Below the pieces are notes generated by a model. It had not been told where the DNA came from. It made no database searches and worked only from the letters and a program-made list of their open reading frames with translations. A stretch of 6,271 nucleotides of DNA from Chlorobiota bacterium (GTDB taxonomy: Bacteria; Bacteroidota; Bacteroidia; Bacteroidales; F082), in assembly GCA_030619415.1 (NCBI GenBank), contig JAUXBM010000109.1, positions 1 through 6,271 on the forward strand, written 5' to 3'. Shown one piece after another: positions 1-5,838 of this stretch (position 1 is its first letter; each line of letters opens with the position of its first letter). A program made the translations under genes and the position numbers.

Positions 1-30
1 GAAAAACTAGGATATTTAATTGAAAGCTAA

Positions 31-38
31 TATTTTTG
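31..38 (+). promoter_or_regulatory. Bacteroidota-type -7 promoter element for L31
   Basis: TATTTTTG matches the Bacteroidota primary-sigma -7 consensus TAnnTTTG at every fixed position. It lies 35 bases before the L31 start, which would give a short leader of roughly 25-30 bases. No TTG is seen at the usual -33 spacing; the closest TTG (20-22) is too near. The motif is directly visible, but its use as a promoter is inferred. Confidence 0.5.
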
Positions 39-73
39 CAGCCCGAAATTTGAACAGGAAAAATAAAGATAAG

Positions 74-340
74 ATGAAAAAAGATATCCACCCAAAAAAC
101 TACAGACTGGTCGTTTTTAAAGACATGTCGAACGATTACGCATTTATGACAAGGTCAACAGTTGAAACAAAAGATAGCATTGAATGGGAAGATGGTAAAG
201 AATACCCACTTGTAAAACTTGAGATTTCTAACAAATCACACCCTTTCTTCACCGGAAAAATGAAGTTGGTTGATACTGCCGGACGTGTTGATAAATTCAA
301 AAGTCGCTACAAAAAGCATTTTGATAAAAAGGACAACTAA
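74..340 (+). CDS. rpmE2: 50S ribosomal protein L31, type B (bL31)
   Basis: Structural protein of the large ribosomal subunit; L31 lies at the central protuberance and helps bridge to the small subunit. The 88-residue product begins [17 protein letters not shown] and contains the type B features [14 protein letters not shown] (here [10 protein letters not shown], about residues 54-63), then [18 protein letters not shown] near the C-terminus. It has no cysteine at all, so it lacks the CxxC zinc-binding pair of type A L31 and should be the zinc-independent form. Length fits type B (about 80-90 aa). I chose ATG 74 over an in-frame TTG at 20 because the extra 18 residues are not part of the family and the TTG would lie upstream of the likely promoter. 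The upstream A-rich stretch AAATAAAGATAAG is typical weak Bacteroidota translation context. It appears monocistronic, with its own promoter and terminator. Confidence 0.95.
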   Translation: MKKDIHPKNYRLVVFKDMSNDYAFMTRSTVETKDSIEWEDGKEYPLVKLEISNKSHPFFTGKMKLVDTAGRVDKFKSRYKKHFDKKDN

Positions 341-358
341 GAAAAACAAGCACATATT

Positions 359-391
359 AAAACCCTTGTCAAGCATGGCGAGGGTTTTTTT
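359..391 (+). terminator. Intrinsic terminator after L31
   Basis: AAAACCCTTGTC pairs with GGCGAGGGTTTT around the loop AAGCAT, giving a 12-bp stem with two G-T wobbles. The descending arm runs into seven T residues (385-391). It begins 18 bases after the L31 stop and separates L31 from the GlmU-like gene. The stem and T-tract are plainly visible in the sequence. Confidence 0.9.
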
Positions 392-426
392 ATGCCATAT
401 AATTAAATAATTCAATTTGAAGTTTG

Positions 427-434
427 TAATTTTG
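427..434 (+). promoter_or_regulatory. Bacteroidota-type -7 promoter element for the GlmU-like gene
   Basis: TAATTTTG is an exact match to TAnnTTTG. It lies 31 bases before ATG 466 and just downstream of the L31 terminator, where a new promoter is expected. No TTG occurs at the normal -33 distance in the AT-rich stretch before it. The predicted leader is about 25 bases. Confidence 0.55.
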
Positions 435-465
435 TACAATGACTTTTCAAAACTGATTGTTCCAA

Positions 466-1644
466 ATGAATTATATCCTTTTCGATAGTTCCAGGCGCAA
501 AAACCTGCTGCCACTCGTATTTACACGACCCGTTGCTGATATTCGCATTGGTATTCTCACTATTCGTGAAAAGTGGGAACATTACCTGGAGGCTGAAACA
601 TCAACCCTGACCGAATCTTATCTGAGTAAGAAATTCCCACTTAGAAAGGAAAAGGACAATCTGCTTATCAATGCATCCATACTTCCGACGGACGCTCTGG
701 TGAAAGCGATTCAACTACTGAAACCCGGCCAGTCCCTGTCAAAAGATAACTTCGTTGTTGCCTTGAGACTAAAGGCGGAAGATATTGACAAAATGCCCGG
801 TGATAAGAATTTAAATGAGGTTCAAACCAAGCTTGAATTTTTAAAGGTGAATAACACATGGGACATCTTTGCAAAAAACGATCAGGCCATTCGTGAAGAT
901 TTTAAGCTGCTTACCGAAGGAAGAAAATCAGCTCCGTTAAGTGAGTCGAATTTTGTGAGGGGTGACAAGCATAACATCTTCCTTGAGGAAGGAGCCACTG
1001 TTGAATTTGCATTTATAAATGCGGAGAACGGCCCTGTTTATATCGGTAAAAATGCCGAAGTGATGGAAGGAAGCAAGGTTCGGGGACCATTTTCCCTGGG
1101 TGAGCACGCCACACTAAAGATGGATGCTAAAATATACGGGGCCACTACCGTAGGGCCGCATTGTAAGGTAGGTGGTGAGGTGAACAATACGGTGTTCTTT
1201 GGCTATAGCAACAAAGGCCACGATGGTTTTCTTGGTAATTCAGTCATCGGCGAATGGTGCAATTTTGGTGCAGATACCAACAACTCGAATTTGAAAAACA
1301 CGTACGACATAGTGAGGATATGGTCGTACGCCGAGGAAACATTTGTTAATACCGGTTTGCAATTCTGCGGTCTGATCATGGGCGATCATTCGAAAACAGC
1401 AATCAATACGATGCTAAATACCGGCACGGTTATAGGCGTTTCGTGCAATCTTTACGGATCAGGGTTTCCGCGTAACTTTATTCCATCTTTTTCCTGGGGA
1501 AGTCCGCTGGCTATGAAAGAATTCAATAAGAATAAGGCTTTTGAAGTAGCTGCTGCTGTGATGAAAAGGAGGGGTTTGCCGTTTGATGAGACGGAGCAGG
1601 AAATTATGGAATACCTGTTTCTCTTTACAAAAAAGAATAGATAA
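466..1644 (+). CDS. GlmU-family sugar nucleotidyltransferase / left-handed beta-helix acetyltransferase
   Basis: Probable bifunctional enzyme of UDP-GlcNAc synthesis (glucosamine-1-phosphate acetylation and uridylylation), feeding peptidoglycan and LPS precursors in the cytoplasm. The 392-residue length matches the Bacteroidota GlmU-like family. The N-terminal half begins MNYILFDSSRRKNLLPLVFT and continues with TRPVADIRIGILTIREKW (about residues 19-36), a hallmark of this family. It lacks the canonical G-x-G-T-R-M nucleotide-binding loop of classical GlmU. The C-terminal half, from about residue 187, has hexapeptide-like repeats (GPVYIGKNAEV, GPFSLGEHATL, GATTVGPHCKV, NSVIGEWCNFGA), i.e. a left-handed beta-helix. 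NKGHDGFLG (residues 249-257) aligns with the GlmU acetyltransferase catalytic-histidine region, suggesting H252 as the base. ATG 466 is preferred; an in-frame TTG at 457 would add three residues, and a TGA at 454 blocks further extension. Fold assignment is strong. The exact substrate is inferred, since such proteins are often labelled only as putative sugar nucleotidyltransferases. Confidence 0.85.
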   Translation: MNYILFDSSRRKNLLPLVFTRPVADIRIGILTIREKWEHYLEAETSTLTESYLSKKFPLRKEKDNLLINASILPTDALVKAIQLLKPGQSLSKDNFVVALRLKAEDIDKMPGDKNLNEVQTKLEFLKVNNTWDIFAKNDQAIREDFKLLTEGRKSAPLSESNFVRGDKHNIFLEEGATVEFAFINAENGPVYIGKNAEVMEGSKVRGPFSLGEHATLKMDAKIYGATTVGPHCKVGGEVNNTVFFGYSNKGHDGFLGNSVIGEWCNFGADTNNSNLKNTYDIVRIWSYAEETFVNTGLQFCGLIMGDHSKTAINTMLNTGTVIGVSCNLYGSGFPRNFIPSFSWGSPLAMKEFNKNKAFEVAAAVMKRRGLPFDETEQEIMEYLFLFTKKNR

Positions 1645-1772
1645 ATTAGTGCTAATTTGTAGTCGTGAAGTTTTAAAGGAGGTTGGCACATTAATTGACT
1701 GGTAACAATACCATTAATTTAAGAATGTAACTATAAAACCGGCTGACATTTTGGCCGGAAAGAGATTGATAT
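1645..1772 (+). promoter_or_regulatory. lon leader/upstream region with SD-like sequence
   Basis: This is the spacer between the GlmU-like stop and the lon ATG. TAATTTG (1653-1659) resembles the -7 motif TAnnTTTG with one base missing from its spacer, so it is a weak promoter candidate. AAAGGAGGT (1675-1683) contains eight contiguous bases (AAGGAGGT) complementary to the standard 16S rRNA 3' end, yet lies 90 bases before lon with no proper gene behind it. The only reading frame nearby is TTG at 1695, eleven codons to TAA. No terminator for the upstream gene is visible, so read-through from the GlmU-like gene into lon is possible. Confidence 0.3.
1739..1758 (+). promoter_or_regulatory. Hairpin just upstream of the lon start
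   Basis: CCGGC (1739-1743) and GCCGG (1754-1758) are perfectly complementary around the ten-base loop TGACATTTTG. The stem ends 14 bases before the lon ATG, beside the purine-rich AAAGAGATTGAT that would serve as translation context. It could modulate lon translation, but no function can be demonstrated from sequence, and a 5-bp GC stem with a long loop may be chance. Confidence 0.35.
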
Positions 1773-4214
1773 ATGAGAGAAGACTTGTTTGCTTTGACGG
1801 ATATTATGGATGCCGAAACTGAATTTTTTCCTTTGCTTTCATCCGAGGATGAAGAAATGATGTTATCGGAAGAAGTCCCCGAACATTTGTCCATATTGCC
1901 CTTGCGGAATACAGTGCTGTTTCCCGGAGTTGTAATTCCAATAACGGTGGGAAGGGATAAATCGATCAGTTTAATAAAAGAAGCATATAAAGGCAACCGG
2001 GTGATTGGTGTTGTTGCGCAAAAGGATCCTGAGGTTGAAGATCCGCTGGCCGGTGAACTTCACCAGGTAGGTACCGTTGCCCGTCTCATCAAGATATTGC
2101 AGATGCCCGATGGGAATACAACAGCCATTATCCAGGGGAAGAAGCGCTTTGAGATCGTTGAAATGCTTCAGGACGATCCCTATTTCCGGGCTACCGTTAA
2201 AGGTTTTGCGAAGGAAAATGTGATTCCGAAAAATGAGATGTTCGATGCACTGATTTCCTCAGTGAAAGATTTGAACTTACAGATTATTGAGAAATCCCCC
2301 GCCATTCCCAGCGAGGCGGCTTTTGCGGTAAACAACATTGAAAGCCCGGTCTTTTTGGTCAATTTTATTTGTTCAAACCTAAAAGTTAATAACGACGTAA
2401 AGCAAAAATTGCTGGAGATGACTGACATGGAGATCAAATCAAAGCGGGTACTTGAATTGCTCACCAAAGATCTCCAGTTGCTTGACCTCAAATACGATAT
2501 CCAGAAGAAAGTCAAGGTGGATATGGATAAGCAGCAGCGCGATTTTATGTTGAATCAGCAGCTAAAAACCATTCAGCAGGAATTGGGTGGCGTGCCTCAC
2601 GAACAGGAGATTCATGATCTGAAAGATCAGGCATCAAAAAATAAATGGTCAGAAGAAACAGGCGAATTATTTTCCACTGAAATAGCCAAGTTGCAGCGGA
2701 TGAACCCCTCGGCTGCGGAGTATTCAATTCAGCTCAATTACCTGGAACTTTTTGTAGAACTGCCGTGGAATGAATTTACAAAAGATAATCTCGATTTAGG
2801 GCATGCGAAAAAAGTGCTTGAAGAAGATCATTACGGGCTGGAAAAGATCAAAGAGCGCATCATGGAATATTTGGCTGTTTTGAAACTAAAGAACGATATG
2901 AAGGCGCCGATTCTTTGTTTTGTTGGTCCTCCGGGAGTTGGGAAAACTTCACTCGGTAAATCAATTGCACGCTCATTGGGCAGAAAATATATCAGGATGT
3001 CGCTTGGTGGCGTTCGCGATGAAGCAGAATTGCGTGGGCACCGGAAAACTTATATCGGGGCAATGCCCGGACGAATTATCCAAAACCTGAAAAAAGCCAA
3101 ATCGTCTAACCCTGTGTTTATGCTGGATGAAGTCGATAAAGTGAGTGGAAACACCATTTCGGGTGATCCGCAGGCAGCCTTGTTGGAGATACTGGATCCT
3201 GAACAGAACAGTACATTTTATGATAATTTCCTTGAAGTTGAATTTGACCTTTCAAAGGTGATGTTTATCGCCACAGCGAACACGCTTTCTACCATTCATC
3301 CTGCTTTACGCGACAGGATGGAAGTGATTGACCTGAGTGGTTACCTGCTGGAGGAAAAGATAGAAATTGCCAAACGACATTTAATTCCAAAACAATTGGG
3401 AGAGCATGGCATTAAAAAAAACCAGGTACGTTTCAATAAGGCTGTTCTGGAAACAATTATCGATAATTATACCCGCGAAGCAGGAGTGAGGGCGCTTGAG
3501 AAGCGTATTGCGAAAGTGCTGAGAAACAGGGCGAAATTTATCGCGATGGAAGAAAAGTACGATACCAAACTCACCAGCCAGGTTGTTACTGAAATTTTAG
3601 GGGTGCCCCATTTCCAGAAGGATAAAAACATTTCAAACGATGTGGCAGGAGTTGTAACCGGCCTGGCATGGACAGCAGTAGGCGGGGAGATACTGTTTAT
3701 TGAAGTAAGCCTGAGCAAGGGAAAAGGATTGCTCAAAATGACCGGTAACCTGGGCGATGTAATGAAAGAATCGACGAGTATTGCCTTTGAATATTTAAAG
3801 GCACATTCAGGTCATTTAGGAATCGATCCTGATGTATTTGAAAAATGGAATGTACATGTTCATGTTCCGGAGGGAGCAACACCAAAGGATGGGCCATCTG
3901 CCGGTATTACGATGCTTACTGCACTTGCTTCAGCATTTACACAACGTAAAGTGCGTGCAAAAATGGCCATGACTGGTGAGATCACACTTCGGGGAATAGT
4001 AACACCTGTTGGAGGAATTAAAGAAAAGATTCTCGCTGCCAAACGCGCCAAAATCAAAGATATTCTCGTTTCAAAGGAGAACAAAAAAGACATCGTCGAT
4101 ATAAACGAAGCGTTTATTAAAGGCCTCAACTTTGTTTATGTGGATACCATGCTCGAAGCCCTGGATTTTGCCTTGCTAAAAGATAAAGTGAAACAGCCGC
4201 TGCTCATTGGATAA
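1773..4214 (+). CDS. lon: ATP-dependent protease Lon (endopeptidase La)
   Basis: Cytoplasmic AAA+ serine protease (homo-hexamer) that degrades misfolded and selected regulatory proteins. At 813 residues it is a complete bacterial LonA. An acidic N-terminal tail (about 10-37) precedes the substrate-binding LAN domain, which starts at [19 protein letters not shown] (from residue 39). The helical region includes the typical [16 protein letters not shown] stretch. In the AAA+ module, Walker A is GPPGVGKT (385-392) and Walker B is VFMLDE (448-453, D452/E453). ALRDRMEVI follows as the sensor/arginine-finger segment. In the protease domain, DGPSAG gives catalytic S709 and GGIKEK gives catalytic K752, the same 43-residue spacing as in E. 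coli Lon (S679/K722). ATG 1773 is fixed by an in-frame TGA at 1767-1769; M12 (1806) is a less likely alternative start. All catalytic elements are intact. No intrinsic terminator with a T-tract is evident after the stop, only a palindrome-rich spacer. Confidence 0.98.
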   Translation: MREDLFALTDIMDAETEFFPLLSSEDEEMMLSEEVPEHLSILPLRNTVLFPGVVIPITVGRDKSISLIKEAYKGNRVIGVVAQKDPEVEDPLAGELHQVGTVARLIKILQMPDGNTTAIIQGKKRFEIVEMLQDDPYFRATVKGFAKENVIPKNEMFDALISSVKDLNLQIIEKSPAIPSEAAFAVNNIESPVFLVNFICSNLKVNNDVKQKLLEMTDMEIKSKRVLELLTKDLQLLDLKYDIQKKVKVDMDKQQRDFMLNQQLKTIQQELGGVPHEQEIHDLKDQASKNKWSEETGELFSTEIAKLQRMNPSAAEYSIQLNYLELFVELPWNEFTKDNLDLGHAKKVLEEDHYGLEKIKERIMEYLAVLKLKNDMKAPILCFVGPPGVGKTSLGKSIARSLGRKYIRMSLGGVRDEAELRGHRKTYIGAMPGRIIQNLKKAKSSNPVFMLDEVDKVSGNTISGDPQAALLEILDPEQNSTFYDNFLEVEFDLSKVMFIATANTLSTIHPALRDRMEVIDLSGYLLEEKIEIAKRHLIPKQLGEHGIKKNQVRFNKAVLETIIDNYTREAGVRALEKRIAKVLRNRAKFIAMEEKYDTKLTSQVVTEILGVPHFQKDKNISNDVAGVVTGLAWTAVGGEILFIEVSLSKGKGLLKMTGNLGDVMKESTSIAFEYLKAHSGHLGIDPDVFEKWNVHVHVPEGATPKDGPSAGITMLTALASAFTQRKVRAKMAMTGEITLRGIVTPVGGIKEKILAAKRAKIKDILVSKENKKDIVDINEAFIKGLNFVYVDTMLEALDFALLKDKVKQPLLIG

Positions 4215-4235
4215 CATATCCTTTACCCTTTAGGA

Positions 4236-4252
4236 CAGGATTGCAAATCCTG
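4236..4252. repeat. Perfect 7-3-7 palindrome after lon
   Basis: CAGGATT-GCA-AATCCTG is a perfect inverted repeat starting 22 bases after the lon stop. It has no T-tract, so it is not a classical intrinsic terminator, although the hairpin could protect the lon mRNA 3' end. Palindromes of this kind beside genes are typical of REP-like elements. That assignment is by analogy and needs genome-wide copy counting. Confidence 0.6.
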
Positions 4253-4264
4253 ACCAGCATATTA

Positions 4265-4377
4265 TCGAATAAAGAATACCGAACGACCCCAACTGGAGCA
4301 AGTCTTCCCGCGTAGGCCATTGCGTTGGCGAGACTTGTTCCCAAACAAAGAATCTCGAATAAAAAATACCGTACGAC
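4265..4377. repeat. Two-copy imperfect direct repeat, 90-base period
   Basis: Copies at 4265-4287 and 4355-4377 match at 21 of 23 positions: both begin TCGAATAAA, then AATACCG, and end ACGAC, differing only at 4274/4364 (G/A) and 4282/4372 (A/T). The next bases stay partly similar (CCCCAAC against AACACCAAC). The copies flank an inverted repeat (4299-4337), so the block reads as repeat, hairpin, repeat. On the - strand, the 90-base period keeps frame and yields VVRYSLFD and VVRYFLFE, probably a by-product of the repeat. Confidence 0.7.
4299..4337. repeat. Inverted repeat between the direct-repeat copies
   Basis: CAAGTCT (4299-4305) is the exact reverse complement of AGACTTG (4331-4337). The 25 bases between are GC-rich and contain CGC and GCG pairs (about 4309-4311 and 4328-4330) that could extend the stem. 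It sits centrally in the spacer between the two 23-base direct-repeat copies. Confidence 0.5.
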
Positions 4378-4401
4378 AACACCAACGTGCGGACATGCTT
4401 T

Positions 4402-4457
4402 GACCTGCAAGCTTGACTGGTTGAGAACGGTAGTGAGCAAACAGATGCTGGCAGGTC
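4402..4457. repeat. Long-range inverted repeat GACCTGC / GCAGGTC
   Basis: GACCTGC (4402-4408) is the exact reverse complement of GCAGGTC (4451-4457). Flanking T and A runs on the outer sides (CTTT before, GAAAA after) extend the imperfect symmetry. The GGAAA/TTTCC pair at 4467-4471 and 4477-4481 lies just beyond. This may be the right boundary of the repeat element behind lon, but the edge is not certain. Confidence 0.4.
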
Positions 4458-4631
4458 GAAAAATTTGGAAAGACAATTTCCCCACTAACACACTATTCCT
4501 TTTATACCTGCGTTTAATTGGCAATGAGCGGAATTGACGTTTTGATCGTTAAATTAGGCACTGATAAACTATTCATCTCGTCCACCTGCAAGCAGCGCTT
4601 TTATTCATGAAAAACCTCAGCTTAGTTATTA

Positions 4632-4778
4632 TTATTCCGAGGACTTTGTCGCCGCCCGTGTCATAATATTCGTTATCAGTAATGGTAAAGGTTTAATTGG
4701 ATACCCTCTTTGCATTGCCATTTCGGGTGCAGCATCCTTTACAATTTCAGAGACTTCAGAAAATGTTTTTGAACTCAT
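4632..4778 (-). CDS. Small protein of unknown function (48 aa)
   Basis: I do not recognise this product. It begins MSSKTFSEVSEIVKDAAPEM, continues AMQRGYPIKPLPLLITNIMT and ends RAATKSSE. The first 20 residues could form an amphipathic helix; a proline-containing segment (YPIKPLPLLI) follows. There is no signal peptide, membrane helix, cysteine or metal motif, so a cytoplasmic protein is expected. Support for translation is a GGAGG seven bases before ATG 4778, stronger than the start context of any other gene in this window, and three consecutive in-frame TAA codons at the end. A TATAAT box with an overlapping palindrome lies upstream. It is downstream of, and on the same strand as, the EamA gene, but the 126-base gap and inverted repeat between suggest its own promoter. 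It could instead be the N-terminal remnant of a longer gene. Confidence 0.5.
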   Translation of the reverse strand: MSSKTFSEVSEIVKDAAPEMAMQRGYPIKPLPLLITNIMTRAATKSSE

Positions 4779-4785
4779 AGTTTAT

Positions 4786-4790
4786 CCTCC
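4786..4790 (-). promoter_or_regulatory. Strong Shine-Dalgarno of the 48-aa gene
   Basis: On the - strand the sequence reads CGGAGGATAAACTATG: GGAGG, then seven bases, then ATG. Spacing is optimal for a classical ribosome-binding site. It decides the start and is the main argument that the small frame is real, because L31, the GlmU-like gene, lon and EamA here have only weak or A-rich upstream regions. Confidence 0.6.
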
Positions 4791-4816
4791 GTTTGTTTAG
4801 GTTTAAATTTCGGCTA

Positions 4817-4838
4817 ATTATACTTTTAAGTAAAAGTA
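4817..4838 (-). promoter_or_regulatory. TATAAT box with overlapping 18-base palindrome
   Basis: TACTTTTA-AG-TAAAAGTA (4821-4838) is a perfect 8-2-8 palindrome. On the - strand it runs directly into TATAAT (4817-4822), a perfect -10-like hexamer about 39 bases before the ATG of the 48-aa gene. On the same strand TACTTTTA is also one mismatch from TAnnTTTG. No good -35/-33 element is visible. A palindrome overlapping a -10 box is a common arrangement for a repressor operator, but in such AT-rich sequence chance is a real alternative. Confidence 0.35.
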
Positions 4839-4860
4839 AAAAGCTGTTTGTCTTTAGGCA

Positions 4861-4896
4861 TATGTTCACCTTAGTCATTTTGAATGAGCGAACATA
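4861..4896. repeat. Nested inverted repeat downstream of the EamA gene
   Basis: TATGTTC (4861-4867) pairs perfectly with GAACATA (4890-4896), and inside it TCATT (4875-4879) pairs with AATGA (4883-4887) around TTG. It begins 8 bases past the EamA stop on the - strand. There is no T-tract on the - strand exit, so it is not a standard intrinsic terminator, but it may still act as a 3' hairpin. The core GTCATTTTGAATGAGCGAA resembles GTCATTTCGAA-type spacer repeats I associate with Bacteroidota genomes; that similarity is from memory. Confidence 0.45.
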
Positions 4897-4904
4897 GTGG
4901 CCCT

Positions 4905-5819
4905 TTACTTTTTGGATGATGAATGCGAAGTCAATTGTTGCAATATGATGCCTGTAATAATAAATGCAAGCCCTGCGATTGTTGTAAGATGAATCTTCTC
5001 GCCTACTGCAAAGTTGATCCAGAATAGCGCAATAAACGGCGAGAGGTAAATTAGATTACTCACCCTGGCCGTATTTGAGGAATATTGGAGGGCCTTAAGC
5101 CATATAACAAAAGTGATACTCATTTCGAAAAGACCTATATAAATGATGCCGGTAAACGCCTCGGGACCGGGGAAAGTGATTCCTCCTTTTATCAGTAAAT
5201 AAACCGTTGTATAAATGAGGCCAAAAAACAGGTTCAGAAAAATTTTCCCTGTTTCTTCCCTCTTGTCTTTCATGTTGATTATCCAGTATAACGCCCAAAA
5301 AAGAGCACTGCAGATTGCAAGGCCGACACCCAATGGATTTGCGATCCGGAAAATTGAGAATTGCCCCTGGGTACTGATAATGATTAATCCAAAAAAACTG
5401 ATGAAAATGGCCAGGATGCTCAATGGTTTGATTTTTTGACCGAGCAATGGAATGGATAACAACACAAGGGCAATCGGCCAAACATAGTTCAGTGTACCGG
5501 CTATCTGTGCTTCCAGTAAATCATAAGCCTTAAACAATATAATGTAGTATAAAAACGGGTTAAACAGTCCCATTAAGGCTGATGATAAAATGTCTCTTTT
5601 TGTCAGATTTTTAAGTTGGATCCTGTTTTTACCGACCTGGTTAATAATGCCCAGCGTGATCATTCCAAAAAATGAAGCCCATAAAAGCATCTGATCAAAT
5701 TCAATATACCTGAGTGTGATCTTGAAGGCCGAACTCATGGTTGACCAGAATAACACGGCCAGCAAAGCCAGTAAATAGGCCTTTTGTTGGTCGGTTAATT
5801 TTTTCAGTGCTGATTTCAT
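4905..5819 (-). CDS. EamA/DMT-superfamily transporter
   Basis: Inner-membrane protein of the drug/metabolite transporter superfamily, which exports or exchanges small metabolites; the substrate cannot be told from sequence. The 304 residues fit the usual ten-helix, two-EamA-repeat form. Hydrophobic segments lie near 14-33, 44-62, 77-96, 105-126, 133-150, 162-182, 192-210, 222-243, 254-271 and 277-296. The two halves show related starts, LALLAVLFWSTMSSAFK (first helix) and AICSALFWALYWII (sixth), as expected from internal duplication. TLNYVWPIALVLLS in helix 4 is typical of the family. ATG 5819 lies 19 bases after the stop of the upstream anion-symporter gene, so the two are probably co-transcribed; no strong SD is seen (CCTGAAATCATAGC precedes the ATG). 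The N-terminus is short and basic (KSALKKLTDQQK), consistent with a cytoplasmic start. The C-terminus ends in a polar serine/lysine tail. Confidence 0.9.
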   Translation of the reverse strand: MKSALKKLTDQQKAYLLALLAVLFWSTMSSAFKITLRYIEFDQMLLWASFFGMITLGIINQVGKNRIQLKNLTKRDILSSALMGLFNPFLYYIILFKAYDLLEAQIAGTLNYVWPIALVLLSIPLLGQKIKPLSILAIFISFFGLIIISTQGQFSIFRIANPLGVGLAICSALFWALYWIINMKDKREETGKIFLNLFFGLIYTTVYLLIKGGITFPGPEAFTGIIYIGLFEMSITFVIWLKALQYSSNTARVSNLIYLSPFIALFWINFAVGEKIHLTTIAGLAFIITGIILQQLTSHSSSKK

Positions 5820-5838
5820 GCTATGATTTCAGGTTGGC

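Larger units (their letters stand above)
4215..4631. other. Gene-free, repeat-rich spacer between lon and the small minus-strand gene
   Basis: About 417 bases with no convincing gene. Open frames exist on both strands (70 codons on +, 106 on - overlapping the lon end), but neither has a family signature or ribosome-binding site. The - frame also translates the repeats below into near-duplicate peptides, which suggests non-coding repeat DNA. From about 4231 to 4481 the sequence is packed with a palindrome, a two-copy direct repeat and two long-range inverted repeats, listed separately. From 4482 to 4631 I see little beyond a second copy of CCTGCAAGC (4404-4412 and 4585-4593) and a weak AAGC/GCTT stem followed by TTTT (4590-4602). 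The combination resembles a REP/MITE-type intergenic element, but no transposase, terminal repeats or target duplication can be identified. Confidence 0.5.

Noticed and set aside
20..73. 18-residue N-terminal extension of L31 from a TTG
   Set aside because: Type B L31 starts at MKKDIHP; the TTG lies upstream of the likely transcription start.
4236..4252. Reading the palindrome after lon as an intrinsic terminator
   Set aside because: No T-tract follows on either strand, so it does not meet the usual criteria.
4204..4524. 106-codon open frame on the minus strand across the spacer behind lon
   Set aside because: It overlaps the lon 3' end, has no SD or promoter, matches no family, and its internal similarity follows from the non-coding direct repeat.
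4325..4537. 70-codon open frame on the plus strand in the same spacer
   Set aside because: No ribosome-binding site, no recognisable protein features, and it lies within the repeat block.
5095..5481. 128-codon open frame on the minus strand inside the EamA gene
   Set aside because: Shadow frame of EamA; its composition (many H, R, C, Q) is unlike a membrane protein and shows no motif.
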